Positions 10,051 through 23,085 are shown, counted from the first letter of the stretch. The stretch: 64,000 nucleotides of DNA from Sequoia sempervirens (GCA_007258455.2 VDFB02373365.1:217615765-217679764); one strand, 5' to 3'. Made by a program: numbers and translations. Notes: generated from the letters alone by a model not told the origin.

Positions 10051-12000
10051 AGTAGAAATCTTGGGAAAACTCTATTGTTTCCATATATAATATCTAATAT
10101 TGTTGTCTTCTCTTTGGTGTGGCAGCTTGAAAGCAAAAACATAACTTGGTTTTTGAATCCCTTTCCATGCTTAAACCTAGTTCCTGCAAACAAAATTCAA
10201 AGGTATGTTAGTGGACAACCAAGGGAAATAAAAAAGGAAGGATAAAGAGCAAGTATACGGGTAAAATTAATACATACAATGTGAGCCTAAAAATAGTGAA
10301 TAATTTTTGCAATTAGTTAACCAAAGCTATCTATTGACAATGAGAAAGTATCATACTTACATACACTATTGATTGTGTTCAACAAGGATGAGCTGCATTG
10401 AACTGAGTCATAGGAGCATGAAAGAATTTGAAATAGAGAGTGTACAATACACTAATTTTCTTGAATGAATATTTATATTTCTATAGGAATCTAAACAAAA
10501 TAATATACATATAAAATAAAAGAGGCTAGCAGTATTTGTTCTAAATAGAAATAGATAAAGTGGAATATTTTGATTAACCACGTAAACCCACACTCATTCT
10601 TCTCCCTACCATATTGGCATTATGAACCCTCATGGGGTCTACCCGAACCCCTGAGTAACAAAAGAAGGTAAGTTCCATGGAAAATCTCAAGGACTCTTAT
10701 CATATATCACATGATAACAAAAAATAGAGAAATTGTAAAACAACTATTAGGAAAACACTTACGAATCACAAGTGATAGATGGTTGAAAAGTCACATTCAA
10801 CAGTTTGAGAGAAGACAAGCAATCTAACTGAAGCAAAAAATGAAAAATGTAGTGGATAGTATAGAGTTTATGTTTAGCAAGGAAGTACGTGCCAAAAAAT
10901 TCTATCCATGTATATAAACAACAAGAAATAGACAATGATGGAAGTCTAAGACAATATACCCACGCTCACTCTCCTTCCCGCCATATTAGCATCATGAAGG
11001 ATCGATAAAATATGATGAAATGTATAATGGTAGAAGAGAAACAATATAAGTGATAGTTGGCTTCTGAATTACAAATTCAAGCTAATTATTTGGCACTAAA
11101 CACTATAGAAAAATAGGTAAATTGTAGAAGAATTACTAAGAGTATACGTAAGAACCATTGGATAACAAAGTGTTCTTCATGATACTCTTTTCCCAAGTTC
11201 ACCATAGCAGACCCTTGATTATTGTAGATTGCTTAAGAATAGCAGCTAAATGAGAGATGATGAAAATCCCATAGTAAACATATTCATACAAGAGGAGCAA
11301 TGTATGTCAGAGTTGACCTATCAATTCAAAATTTGAACTGCATTCTTTGACTGTAAGCCCACATTAATGAAAACTTGTAAAGGAAATGGATAAGAATAAT
11401 CTATGCAAAATGGCTATAACACCACATAATTAATTGGGAAAAGAGTGATTTTGTGTGGGGAAGTGGAAACAAACAAGGAAGAAATAATACAATGAAACAT
11501 ATTTATGTAACACAGTGTGATGCCACATAATTTGCAAGCTTTCCCACTTACATAAGCAAACCTGGGAACTTTGTTCAAGGGAGCTTCAAGAAGATCAGGG
11601 AAAAAACAATCTCATAAAAATATATTGATAGATGATTCAAGCTATGTTCGTTGTTTATAAATAGTGAAGACAAATAGAGGAATTGTATAGGAGGTGTTAA
11701 AATAAGAACTATTTACAAGTCATTTTACATGGGTTTTTTGCATAAATGTTTTGTGTATAATATTTAATGTGAAGCAATGTATGTTGGATTCATAGTTTAG
11801 TCTCTGGTGCAATACACATTTTGCATAGATTGATCCATCATTTAGTTTTTTTCATAGCCTAAAAAAGGTAAGTATCGTCATTAATAATTTGGGTTAAATA
11901 ATTGATTTGGCAAGCTAGAAGGATATATGTATACATGTGCAGGGGTGAAATAGTTTAGTGGCTTTTAGTTATTATTCTAGTAGCTCTTTTATCTATTGAA
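10051..12000. other. Non-coding stretch with decayed copies of the 'CCATATTGGCAT' core
   Basis: Degenerate copies of the preceding repeat core are visible at about 10440-10710 and 10955-11020. The rest has no coding pattern. Fragments in 11640-11700 match, in reverse, the short 'ACAATTTCTCTATTT' module described for the next region. Confidence 0.45.
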
Positions 12001-12009
12001 AATGGATCT

Positions 12010-12165
12010 TCCGACAATGTAATTTGATCAATATACTTTCTTGCACATTTTTTAGCACATCAGTGTCAAAACCCTCCAACCTGCTGCCAAAAGCAACAAT
12101 AAGGAGAGAATGAAAAGCATGAACAATAAATTAATCATTTATGTAAAATACCCATGTGAAACATA
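12010..12165 (+). repeat. Copy of the 'AAAACCCTCCAACCTGCT' module
   Basis: Matches the repeated units at 24350-24473 and 24489-24640 in the same orientation, including 'AAAACCCTCCAACCTGCT', 'AAAGCAACAATAA' and 'CATGAACAATAAATTAATCAT'. The microsatellite follows directly. Confidence 0.65.
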
Positions 12166-12375
12166 CATATATATACATGTAAACATATATATATATATAT
12201 ACATGTATATATATATATATATATTTGTATACATGTGTACACATACATATATATACATGTATACACATACATATATATATATACATGTATGCATATACAT
12301 ACATATATACATTTTAACATATATATATATATGTATACATATTAAAATATATATATATATACACACATGTACAGA
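12160..12375. repeat. AT microsatellite (ACATATAT/ATAC type)
   Basis: Interrupted runs of AT, ATAC and CATATAT. All overlapping open frames (Tyr/Ile/His/Cys strings on both strands) are artefacts of this low-complexity sequence. Confidence 0.9.
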
Positions 12376-12599
12376 GACGTGTATATATACGAAATTAGTT
12401 TCATCGATGTTAAGTGTTATTCTTTCTAGGATCTCTCTATATATGATCAATTTATTTGTTATAAGTTCCGAATGAGATTTTTGTCAACCCAACTGTCAAT
12501 AAGACTTGTCGTTTAATAGCTCTGTAACAATTTGTCTATTTGTCTATAATCTTTAGTCTAAGGGAATGTAGCTTGAATGTTTGATTAAGCCTGCGGCAT

Positions 12600-12695
12600 T
12601 ATGTATACATATATACATACATGTGTATGTATATATCTATATATACAAATATATATATATACACAGATGTATACACACATGTATATATATGAAAA
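12600..12695. repeat. AT/ATAC microsatellite
   Basis: Interrupted ATATAC and TATG runs following a copy of module A. Overlapping short frames are not genes. Confidence 0.85.
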
Positions 12696-14309
12696 TAGTT
12701 TGGTTGATGTTAAGTGCTATTCTTTCTAATATCTCTTCCTATCTGTTCAATTTATTTGTTTGAAGTTTTTGACAGGATTTTCATCAGCCCAAGTGTGAAT
12801 AGGACTTGTGGTGCAATAGCTCCGTTACAATTTCTCTATTTGTCCTTATTTGTGTGTATCTTTGGTGTTGCAGCCATTACCATAGGAGCAATTGAACTTA
12901 TCTATGTGCAAGGTTCAGGGTTGTATGAAATGATTGACATATTGGAGATAAAATTACTTTGGTGACTATTTAGTGTTATTGTAATAGCTCTTTTACAATT
13001 TATGTATTTGGGTATTATATTATATGATAAAACAATCTCTCCAAAATGTGTTTGGAATCTTTTAAGTGTTATTGTAATAGTTCTTTGATCTGTTCAACTT
13101 TATATCTCTAGTTGATACACTATTTTTTTGAAATTTCTATTTGTTAAGAAGAGAGTATTATTTAGAGAATGCAACTTAATCAATATAGTTGCTTGCACAT
13201 TTAGGATCATATATTCATAATGCCAAAATGGCTATTCTAACAATGCAATAGAATAAAAATATTTTCTTGCAAATTTTGGAGTATACATTCACACTACATG
13301 TATATATAGATATATACATACACGTGTATATATATGTATACAGAATGCCACAAAATTAATCAGAAATTGAAATTACATTCCCTACAACTGAATATTTTAG
13401 ACAAATAGAGGGATTGTAACAAACCTATTGTAGGAGAAGGCCTATTTTGCATTTGGTGGTGATGAGGATGTGGCCAGCCAGTGGGGAGCTCACCATGGAG
13501 AAATACCAATTAAATATTCTTTCATTTGTCAAAAAAATATGGTTAGGGTTACTAATTTTTTGCTGTTGAGTGTTATTTTAATACCTCTTTTACAATTTCT
13601 CTATTTTTCTATAATATTTAGGGCCAGGTGATGTACCTCATATTTTCAATTAGGTGTGTGGGCTCATGCTCATTGTGCATAGATTATTGCTACGTATTGG
13701 GTTTAGGAGCTCTATTTAATGTCACTTTGGGGAAGTTGCAATAAAATATTCTTTCTATCATCAAAAAAATATTGTTGGGGTCAGTAATTTTTGTGGCCCT
13801 TGTTTTTTGTTTATAGTTATGGCGGTGCATCTTTGGGTTTATACCTGTCACCATAGGAGCAATTGTCGTTAAATGTTCTTTATTTTTTTGTTGGTCTATT
13901 ATTTTGGTTATCTAAGTGTATCTTTGGCGTTGCAACCATTACCATTGGAGGGATTACAGTTATCTGTGTGTAGGGTGTAGAGTTATATGCTATAGACAAA
14001 TAGGTAAATTGCAATAGGCCTATTGCAAGACAAGCCCTATTTTGGATTTTCCAGCAACGAGGATGTGGCCGGCTGGAGGGGAGGTCACCGGGTTTTGTTG
14101 TGGCAACGTGGAGCTTCACAAATACGTGGGTTGGTAGTGATGGAGAGTTCTTTAACAATTTTCCTATTTCTCTATAATACTTAGTGCCAAATAATGGAGC
14201 TTAAATATAGAATATATGTATTTATATATGTAACCATTCATCCAGCCTTTGGTGTATTGCTTCTATGTATGTATATATATACAAGATGCCACAGACTTAA
14301 TCCACTGTG

Positions 14310-14470
14310 TTTTTCATGGCGACGTGGACCTTGGTAATTACATGGGTTGGTGATGATGGAGAATGGTGTCCTGGATACGGGGAAGGTGAATGGTAAGTGT
14401 TTGTTGGCACGAGGACCAATGCATCCTGCTATTACAGGATGTCGGTGGGTGAAGTAAATGCAATATTAAA
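14310..14470 (+). repeat. Forward copy of the 'GGTGAATGGTAAGTGTTTGTTGG' module
   Basis: Contains 'ACATGGGTTGGTGATGATGG', 'GAGAATGGTGTCCTGGATAC' and 'GTGAATGGTAAGTGTTTGTT'. The same text appears reversed at about 19560-19735, 19805-19990 and 24815-24990. A partial relative lies at 14040-14135. Confidence 0.7.
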
Positions 14471-14612
14471 ATTTCTCCAAGCTCATACAACTAACTTTTT
14501 AGGTTGCTAGATGAGTTGTATAAAGCTAGTTCTTTATGATAATACCTACTTTCTTTAGGTCATGACAATAATTATATGATGTGATTCTAAATATTTTTAT
14601 GTAAAAAAGACC

Positions 14613-14835
14613 TTGCCAATTTTATACATATACATTTATATATGTATAATGGAGGAATTGTACAAAGCTATTAGTGAAACATACATACATATATTTATGC
14701 ATATATACACATATCTATACACATGTGTTTATATATATATATATATACATACATACATGTATATATATACGTACATACATACATGTATATACATGTGTAT
14801 AAATATGTATATATGCATAAATACATGTATGCATG
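14613..14835. repeat. AT/ATAC microsatellite
   Basis: ATAC, TATG and AT runs, with frames of Tyr/Ile/His only. It is bracketed by module A at its 3' side. Confidence 0.85.
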
Positions 14836-14984
14836 TTTTACTAACAGGTCTGTTACAATTTCCCTATTTCTCTATAATACTCAATGCTAGATAATGTAGT
14901 TGCTCTTATACATTTACTCTCTTTTTCAGGAGAGTAAAAAGCATGTGGGCACCGTATTAAAATCAAAATCATAAGAGCTCAATG

Positions 14985-15785
14985 AATGTGCAAATGTATA
15001 CATGGAAACACAGGAATATATTACGTTCATATTTGCAAAAGGGGAGTCTTAGATAGGATGTAGGCATACCTTGTGGGTGCAACTGGGTGTAGTATGAACA
15101 GAAGAAAAGGAGGCATGCTTTCCACCCTGCCATATTGGGTGATGCAACCTCATTGCCTATCATGGAATCCTCGACCTAAAGCATACTTTTCTGACCAAAA
15201 ATATTAAGCATTGTGCATTGTTGAAATCTCATAGCATTAACCTGAGAATTTTCTTTAGTTGAAATCATTGCTATACATTTTTTTAAAAATATGTATAGTT
15301 GTATGATTTATAACAAAGGATTTGACACATAGTCATAAAATAAGAGATGGAACCATATTAAAAACAAAAACATGGAATCTGACTGAATGTGTAAATATAT
15401 ATATATGGAAAGACAGGAAGAAATTACATGGATATTTGCAAAAAAGAAGTGCTCGATAGGATCCACGCATACCTTGTTGCTGCAACTAGATGTAGTCTAA
15501 ACAGAAAGAAAGAAGGCATGCTATCCACCCTACCATATTGGGCCATGCAGCCTCATGGGTTGTCACCAAACGCCCAAGCAAGAACATACATTGCCCACCC
15601 ACAAAACTGAAACACAATCAAATATCCAAAAATAAGAATTCCCAAGCATTATAGATTGTGGAAATTTGATAGCATTAACTTGACAATTTTCTTTAGTTGA
15701 AATCAGTGCTATACATTTTAAAATATATATGTAGTTATATCATTTATGAAAAATAATTTGACATGTAGTCATGAAATAAGGGATG
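14985..15785 (+). repeat. Tandem duplication, two ~400-bp units
   Basis: Unit 1 (about 14985-15385) and unit 2 (about 15389-15785) share in order 'GGAA.CACAGGAA..ATTACgT', 'ATATTTGCAAAA', 'GGCATaCCTTGTgGcTGCAACT', 'GGCATGCTtTCCACCCTgCCATATTGGG', 'TTTTCTTTAGTTGAAATCA' and 'TTTGACAcaTAGTCATaAAATAAGgGATG'. The period is about 401 bp. The second unit includes the 'CCATATTGGGCCATGCAGCC' version of the core seen at 9.7-10.7 kb. Non-coding. Confidence 0.75.
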
Positions 15786-17640
15786 TATTAAAGGACATAT
15801 AAGCTTACCTTCTATATAAATAGAATGTAGTTGGAGCTTTTACACCATTGGAAACATGTGATGACAAACCTATTTAGTATTGTGGACATGTGTAGCTACA
15901 ACTAACAATGTTTGCAATCTAAAATGGTTTCACTCACATATAGTTAGTGACAAGGAAAATTTTGTAAAAGAGCCATTAGGAAAACACTCAAGAACCACAG
16001 GAAATGAGAGAATACCGAAACCAAACATTAAATAGAGCTTTGAAACAGGAGGAAACAATATCATAATCACACAACACAAGCAATCTATGTCTTGTAATGG
16101 ACTATTTTTTTTCAGCATACAAGTTTCAAAAGATTGATATGTTGATAAAAAGATTCCTATAGATAATTTTCACCATAAAGTCTAATACCTTTTATACAAT
16201 TCTCTATTTTTCTTCAATATTTACCAGCGAAGGATGTAGCTTGAATCTTGTATCAATATGTTTCATATTTTGTTATATAAAGTGGGGCAGGTATGACATT
16301 GTTGCCATATTGGTTTGTATATGCCTATGTCATACCATATATCAAACAATGATGAAGCAGGGAAAATTTTGTTGTTTGCATATATAATTTCTTATATTGT
16401 ACTATATTTCTCATGCAAGTACTTGTATAAGATGAATAAGTTGATAAAGAGATACCTAAACATAATTATCATCATAAGCTTAGAATCTTATCTTAGTCTA
16501 AACCTATTTTCCATGCCTCGAGTTATGGAATTTTCATATGGGCCTTAAGTGTTTCACTAAGAGTTCTTTGTGCAATTTCCTTGTTTGTGTTTAATATTTA
16601 GTGCTAATTATTGTCTATAATATTTAGTACCAAATAAGTGTTATTCTATTGCCTCTCATACAATTACTCTATTTGTCATCAATATATACATTTGTATATT
16701 CATATTTGAAATAGAAATAATAGTGTGTTGCTAATAGTTTTCTTATTTCATAGATTTGAAATTCTCTTGAGACCTCCATTCTTTAAAAAAAGTCTAGTCT
16801 ATTCTTCTTTGTAGTAAAATAAGCTCTAAAATATGGAGAATAGAAGAGCCAAAGTATGCTAATGAACAATTTGTTATAGGTAGCTGGAAGAAAGGAAGTC
16901 ATGAAGAACAATTTATTCTATGGAAGTTGAAACAGATAAGGGAAAAATAAATTTACAATTATGTAGATTTTTATATGAAAACAAACCATGCTCATTAGGG
17001 GAAAATAGTTCCATGTTTATGAATTGCATGTCATAAGCTTGATGCATAGAGGCTTTACGAAACATTCCATGCTCTTGAGACCCTACTCCTTAATTACATC
17101 AATTGTTTCATGAAGCCTCTATGTATCAAGCTCATGCTTTTTTCCATGAACGGAAAGTGTTTGTTTATGTAGGGTTCAATGCATGTCGTTGTTGTTGGAT
17201 GGTGGCACAAAAGACAATAATTGTAGTTTTCCATACTGCCCTATCTCAAAGTATAAAAGTATCAATGGGAAAAGGCTTTTAAAAAATAGATTCAATGCTA
17301 TAACTGTATAGTGGTGATTTTTACACAACATAGACAATACATATACATGCTACTATAAACTCTACTTAAAATCGTAGTCTACATAAATACACATAAACAT
17401 AATATACAAACCTGTTTAGATTTACATATGTATGTATATCTTTGTCTAGATATATGCATATGTATATATGCCTATATGTGTATTATACATGTCTGAAATT
17501 AGATAAGTATGGAATGGGGAAAACACATTGTGGAATGGCTTACCGCAAGAACAAGAAATTGTAAAACAACTATTAAAAGAATAGTTAAAAATCATAGCTA
17601 AATCATAGATGACCAAGAACCCATAGTTGTTTTACAATTT
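15786..17640. other. Non-coding stretch, no gene seen
   Basis: AT-rich with decayed pieces of module A (16190-16250, 16600-16680). A palindrome-like pair is present: TTCATGAAGCCTCTA (about 17107-17121, extending towards TGTATCAAGCTCATG) mirrors AGCTTGATGCATAGAGGCTT (17036-17055), giving an inverted repeat of about 25 bp with an ~50-bp loop. No coding pattern. Confidence 0.4.
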
Positions 17641-17844
17641 CTCTATTTCTCTATAATATTTTTTGCCAGACAATGTAACTCCGATTTCGAATTGACAGGC
17701 CACAGGCCAACTATATGTTTGCATATATATATATATATATTTGAATATAAAATAGAAAATTTAATATGTATATATAGACCAATTGTGGTGCAATAGCACA
17801 GTAGGAAGTAAATGTAATATTGAATATTGTAGTGTGGGAAAGTA

Positions 17845-17990
17845 TACTCCAAAATATGAAAGAAAATATTTTGATTCAATTGCATTGTCAGAATAGCCAT
17901 TCTGGCATAATGAATATGTGCTCGAAAAATATGGAAGAAAATATATTGATTGAGTTGCATTGTCAGAATAGCCATTTTTCCATTATGAAA
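17845..17990 (+). repeat. Tandem pair of ~70-bp units
   Basis: Two units (about 17849-17915 and 17919-17985) share 'AAATATGrAAGAAAATAT', 'TTGATT', 'TTGCATTGTCAGAATAGCCA' and 'ATTATGAA'. They extend module B and recur singly elsewhere, for example 19350-19380 and 22230-22260. Confidence 0.65.
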
Positions 17991-19404
17991 TCTTACACAT
18001 ATTGCACGATTAAATTCTCTCTTCTTAACAAATGAAAATTTGAAACAAACAACCTGTCAACTAAAGATACAAAGTTGTACAAATCAAAGAACTATTACAA
18101 AAACACTTAAAATCCACCAAAGACATTTTGCAGAGATTGTTTCATCATATAATTGTTGCCATAGCCTAAAGAAAATAAGTATCACCATAAAGAGTTGGGA
18201 CTCAATAATTGATTTGGAAAGTTGAAAAGATATTTGTATATGTGTAGAGGGGGTGGAACCACTCACACAAAATAATTTTTCTAGTAGTAACTTCTCAACA
18301 ATAACCAAAGCATACGTATATGCAAAACTATTTGCAAATGTATCGATGCATATGCATTGTATTTTCGATGGAGACTGTAACGAATGGAAGGTATGATACA
18401 CTCTTTTAAGAAGAGTCTAGCATTGTTGTTGCCTATGCTTGTGCATTGTAACTTCCTTTGTTCTAGCCTCCATATAAAAACACTTAACATTTTTTATTGC
18501 ACATGCATATATACATATACATATATTACAATGAAGACTAAATTGTGCTAACATAAAAAGCTGTAAAATTTTTGTGTATATATTTTAATATATTCTAAAA
18601 TTTAAACCATCATATTCCTTTTTTGATCATTCATATATAGAGAATTATATATACACATGCATACACATATATATTTTGTTATATGTTTATGTACAATTGC
18701 TACTTTACATATATCTATGGTTATACATGTGAATTCATATATGCTAATGTGCTTGAGCTCGTATGTATACTTGTAGGTTGTGTGAGTACATTCAAGTTAA
18801 ATTGTGATAATGAACAGTTTGTTATGGGAAAAAGAGTATCACAAAACATATTGATAGAAGCCAAGCAATCTATATAAGAGTTGTCTTATCAATTATACAT
18901 TTCAGCCACATTATTTAGCAACACATATGAAACACAAAAAGGGACACCACGAAAAGAAAAAATTAGCGACACTTGTGAACCATAGGAAGATGTCGCTTGT
19001 TCAAAAACCAACATTAAATAGAAGTAGATCATAGAATGGTGTAGATTTGGAACAGTAATGTGATATATTCTCATGTTTGCATATATACATTTGCACGCTC
19101 ATTGACCTCTCATGCTTTTGATTTTAATATGGTGGCTGCGTTCTTTTCAATTTGCTAACAAATAGAGTAATTGTATAACAGGAGCTACATTATCTGGCAT
19201 TCAGTATTATAGAGAAATAGGGAAATTGTAACATAACTAGTAGTAAAATATACATACATGTCTTTATTCATATCCTATCACTACACGATGGCGACGAGCG
19301 AAGTAAATGCAATATTGAATGCTAACATGTGGGAAAGTATACTGTGATGAAGTTGTATTGTCAAAAGAGCCATTGTGGTGTTGGTTTGATAGCAGACTAT
19401 TGTT
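17991..19404. other. Non-coding stretch, reversed module copies
   Basis: No gene. Between 19080 and 19260 the 'GAACGTGGCCACCATATTAAAATCAAAAGCATGGGAGCTC' block and module A appear on the minus strand. A forward module B starts near 19305. Confidence 0.45.
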
Positions 19405-19548
19405 AAATATACATATATATAGGTATACATATATAGAAACATATATATATATATATACACATATGTATATATACATATACATATATACACATACATATAT
19501 ATAGATATACATATATACATACATATATATATACATATATATATACAC
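19405..19548. repeat. AT/ATAC microsatellite
   Basis: Interrupted ATAC and AT runs. Several Tyr/Ile/Cys-rich frames on both strands are artefacts. Confidence 0.9.
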
Positions 19549-19549
19549 T

Positions 19550-20047
19550 TTCCCAAAAGCCAGCATTCAATATTGCATTTACTTCATCTGTCGCCATCGT
19601 GCAATGACAAGATGCATTGGTGCTCACACCAACAAACACTTACCATTCACCCTCCCTGTATCCAGGACACCATTCTCCACCACCACCAACCCACGTAATT
19701 ACAAAGGTCCATGTCGCCACCAAAAAAACTTGGTGACCATATATATGCAAAGGCTTAGTACAAAAGGGTGAACATATTGGAGATAAAATTAGTATATATA
19801 TAATTTCCCACATGCCAGCATTCAATATTGCATCTACTTTGTCTGTCGCCATTGCGCAACAATAGGATGCATTGGCCCTCACACCAACAAACACTTAACA
19901 TTCACCCTCCCCATATCTAGGACACCATTCTCCACCACCACCAACCCACGTAATTACCAAGCTCCACGTCACCACAAAAAAACCCGATGACCATATATAT
20001 GCAAAGGCTTAGTAAGAAAGGATAAACATATTGGAGATAAAATTAGT
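19550..20047 (-). repeat. Tandem duplication, two ~248-bp units, reversed module
   Basis: Unit 1 (about 19550-19797) and unit 2 (about 19803-20047) each run from 'CCAGCATTCAATATTGCATC' through 'GTCTGTCGCCATTG', 'CTCACACCAACAAACACTTA' and 'GACACCATTCTCCACCACC' to 'GCAAAGGCTTAGTA' and 'AACATATTGGAGATAAAATT'. The block is inverted relative to 14310-14470. Period about 253 bp. The minus-strand frame 19640-19894 spans the unit junction and is not a gene. Confidence 0.8.
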
Positions 20048-20990
20048 TTGGTTGCTGCTAGGTGTTATTCTTTGAAATATCTCTTTTATATGTTTGATTT
20101 ACTAGTGGCAAGTTTCTGGAGGTTTTTTTTTTGTTGGCCAACCCAGCCATGAATTGAATTTGTCATGCAATAGCTCCTATACAATTTCTCTATTTTTCTA
20201 TTGCTCTTACATTGTGGAACGAGCGAAAGTGGTCCTGGTCTATACACATGCATATCTATTTTTACCTTTGCTATTGGTCACATTTCTTTTGGGGAGGCCA
20301 ATTTAAATGAAGTACCCAGTGTAACAGCAATTTCTTCACTTGCATGGGGTTCTCCATTTGGGGGGAATGAAAATATTTTTTCCGCTATAAAAAAGGGATT
20401 GAAAAATTAAATAAAATTTGAATTTTTAATAATTAATTTCTTAAATAATAATAATTTGCTTAAAATTTCAGACACAAAATAATGTAACCTCTATCTTAGT
20501 TTTGCATGCACTAGACCTAGATGCACATCTACATTTGAAGACTATGCCTATAGGAATGTCCAAGATTTAAGGTGGGTTGTGTCATTTCTTGTCTATTCTT
20601 AAAATTTATCTTTCTCTTTCGTATGTGCCCAATATATTGTCTCGAATATATTGGTTTTCTTCTTTTCCAAGGCCTTAATCATATTCGGCTTAGTTGTGAT
20701 TATGCCTGATTGCCAAACTATTGGGATCCCTAGGTGTTTGTTCAAGCAACAAGACAAGAAAATGTTGTAGCTAGACTCACCCTCTCCTTCTAAACATGCC
20801 CCTAGATTTCGTCTGTAGCTGCCCCCAAAAAAACAAAACAGCCCTCCAAATATCAACCCTATTAAAGGTTTAAACATTCATAAAAATATTTGGACAGTGA
20901 AAGGGCATGTAAGACATATTACAAAGATGCTACATTATTTGCCACTCAGTACTATAGAGAAAGAGGGAAATTGTGAAAGAACTATTAGTT
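20048..20990. other. Non-coding stretch, no gene seen
   Basis: Contains module A remnants at 20165-20200 and reversed at 20930-20990. The short frames at 20201-20410 (+) and 20599-20877 (-) show no family features, so I leave them uncalled. Confidence 0.45.
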
Positions 20991-20994
20991 AAAC

Positions 20995-21092
20995 ATACAT
21001 ACATACATATATATATATACATATACACATATATACATATATACACACATGTATATATATATATATACATATACACATATATATATAAAAAT
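20995..21092. repeat. AT/ATAC microsatellite
   Basis: Alternating CATA, TATA and ACAC runs directly after a reversed module A, the same arrangement as near 14840 and 22300 but mirrored. Confidence 0.85.
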
Positions 21093-21463
21093 ATTCATAC
21101 ATAGTCAATATTAACAACAAACAAGGAAATTGCAAAAGAACTCTTAGGGAGACACTCAAGAAGCATACGAAAATGTCATAATGTCATAAAGTATACTATG
21201 ATTAAGTTGCATGCTTGAAACAACCATTATGGTGTTGGTTTCATAATGTTTTGTAGATGCTATTTGTTTGAAGTTTCCAATGGGGCTTTCATCAACCCAA
21301 CCATGAATAGGATTTGTCGTCTAATAGCTCTTTTATAATTTTTCTCTTTCTTTATAATATTTACTTCCAAGCAATGCAACTCGAATTTTCAATTAAGTCT
21401 ATATATATATATGCATGTATACATATACTGGATGGCAAGTGTTTACCCATGTAGGGTTAAGGT

Positions 21464-21746
21464 TGTTAGTGCAATTAATATTTAATTACACTTGCATAAC
21501 TTTACTTAGGTAATATTTTAATTCTTAGGTTAATTATTGGCATCCTTATCTTGTTGAGCTATCTTGTTGCTCAAGATAAGATTAGGGTTACATGCATAAT
21601 TTTCTTTTATAAAGAAAATCATCTCATGTAATTATGAATTCCTGAATAATATTATTTGCACATCTTCTTGCAATAGCTTTGCTTTTTCTGATTTACTCTT
21701 CTGTGGAAGGTTTTTTGGTTTGCATGTTTAATCTTGGTTTCTAACA
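21464..21746 (+). mobile_element. Solo LTR of the short-LTR family, TSD AAGGT
   Basis: A 283-bp sequence beginning TGTTAGTGcAATTAATATTT and ending CTTGGTTTCTAACA. It matches both LTRs of the element at 43925-46582 over its entire length. It is flanked by identical 5-bp duplications AAGGT (21459-21463 and 21747-21751), so the ends are exact. Only one LTR is present and the flanks are mosaic repeat sequence, as expected after LTR-LTR recombination. It interrupts a 'AAGTGTTT...ATGTAGGGTT' module that is intact near 17155-17200. Confidence 0.9.
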
Positions 21747-22187
21747 AAGGTATGTTGTTGTTGCAATTTTTTCGCTCCTATTTTATTATCTATAGTTATC
21801 TCTATGTATCTTTGGCGTTATTTTTGTCACTATAGGAGCAATAGCAGGTAAATCTAGGTTCTTTCGTTAAAAAATATGGATAGGGTTGGTAATTTTATTG
21901 CCCAATTACAGATTAAGATAGGATTAATTGTATATATATGGATATGCAGAGGGTTATTTATTTGTTTGAAGTTTCTGATGGGATTTTCATCAGATGAGCC
22001 ATCAATAGGATTTGTCGTGTAATAGCTATTTTACAATTTCTCAGTTTCTCTCCAATATTTAATGCCACATAATGTAGCTCGATTTTTTTTGTGTAATATG
22101 TGCCAGGGAGGTGAATGGTAAGTGTTTGCTTGTGCAAGGGTTAACACATTTTGGCATTGTTGTACAATTGGGGAAGAACCAAACAAA

Positions 22188-23085
22188 TGCAATATTGAAT
22201 GCTACAAGGTGGGAAAGTATACTTTGATTAAGTTGCATTTTCAAAATAGCCATTGTGGTGTTATATATGTATATATATTTATATATGCATAAAAACATGT
22301 ATGTATGTTTTACTAACAGTTCTATTACAATTTCCCTGTTTCTCTATAATACTGAATTCCAAATAATGTAACTCCTCTTATACAATCACTCTTTGTTAGC
22401 AGATTGAAAAGAATGTGGCCACCATATTAAAATTAAAAGCACGGGAGCTCAATGAACATGCATATGTATATATGCAAATACAAGAATAAATTACATTGTT
22501 GTTCATAATGCAATATTGAATGTTGTAGGGTGGGAAAGTATACTTTTATTAAGTTGCTTTTTTGAAACAGCCCTATACACCTGTATATTTATGTATATAT
22601 GCATAAAAACATGTATGTATGTTTTACTAATAGTTCTTTTACAATTTCCCTATTTCTCTATAATATTGAATGCGAGATAATGTAGCTCATATTATACAAT
22701 TAAAAGCATGGGAGCTCAATGAACGTGCATATGTATATATGCAAATACAAGAATAAATTGCATTGTTGTTCATAATACAATATTGAATGTTGTAGGGCAG
22801 GAAAGTATACTTTGATTAAGTTGCATTTTTTAAACAGCCTTATACAGTTGTATATTTATGTATATATGCATAAAGATATGTATGTATGTTTTACTAATAG
22901 TTCTGTTACAATTTCCCTATTTCTCTATAATATTGAATGCCAGATAATGCAGCTCCTCTTATACAATTACTCTATTTGTTAGCAAACTGAAAATAACGTG
23001 GCCACCATATTAAAATTAAAATCACGGAAGCTCAATGAATGTGCAAATGCATAAATGCAAATACAAGAATAAATTACGTTGTTCA
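22188..23085 (+). repeat. Tandem triplication, units ~321, 267 and ~310 bp
   Basis: Three consecutive units start at 22188, 22509 and 22776 with 'CAATATTGAATG' followed by a '(G)GGAAAGTATAC' block. Each continues 'TTAAGTTGCatTTT', 'TATATTTATGTATATATGCATAAA', 'ATGTATGTATGTTTTACTAA' and module A, ending 'GCAAATACAAGAATAAATTaC'. Unit 2 lacks about 50 bp between 'TATACAATTA' and 'AAAGCATGGG'. No coding content. Confidence 0.8.

Noticed and set aside
12110..12475. Long Tyr/Ile/His-rich frames on both strands (also at 14613-14894, 19264-19639 and 23125-23450)
   Set aside because: They are translations of AT, ATAC and TATG microsatellites, open in several frames at once, with no family features.
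19640..19894. Minus-strand 84-codon frame with Cys and Trp
   Set aside because: It spans the junction of two tandem repeat units and is not conserved in the related copy at 24811-25060.
20201..20410. 69-codon frame with Gly/Ser/Ala content
   Set aside because: Starts inside mosaic repeat sequence, short, no known motif, and no similar frame in related modules.
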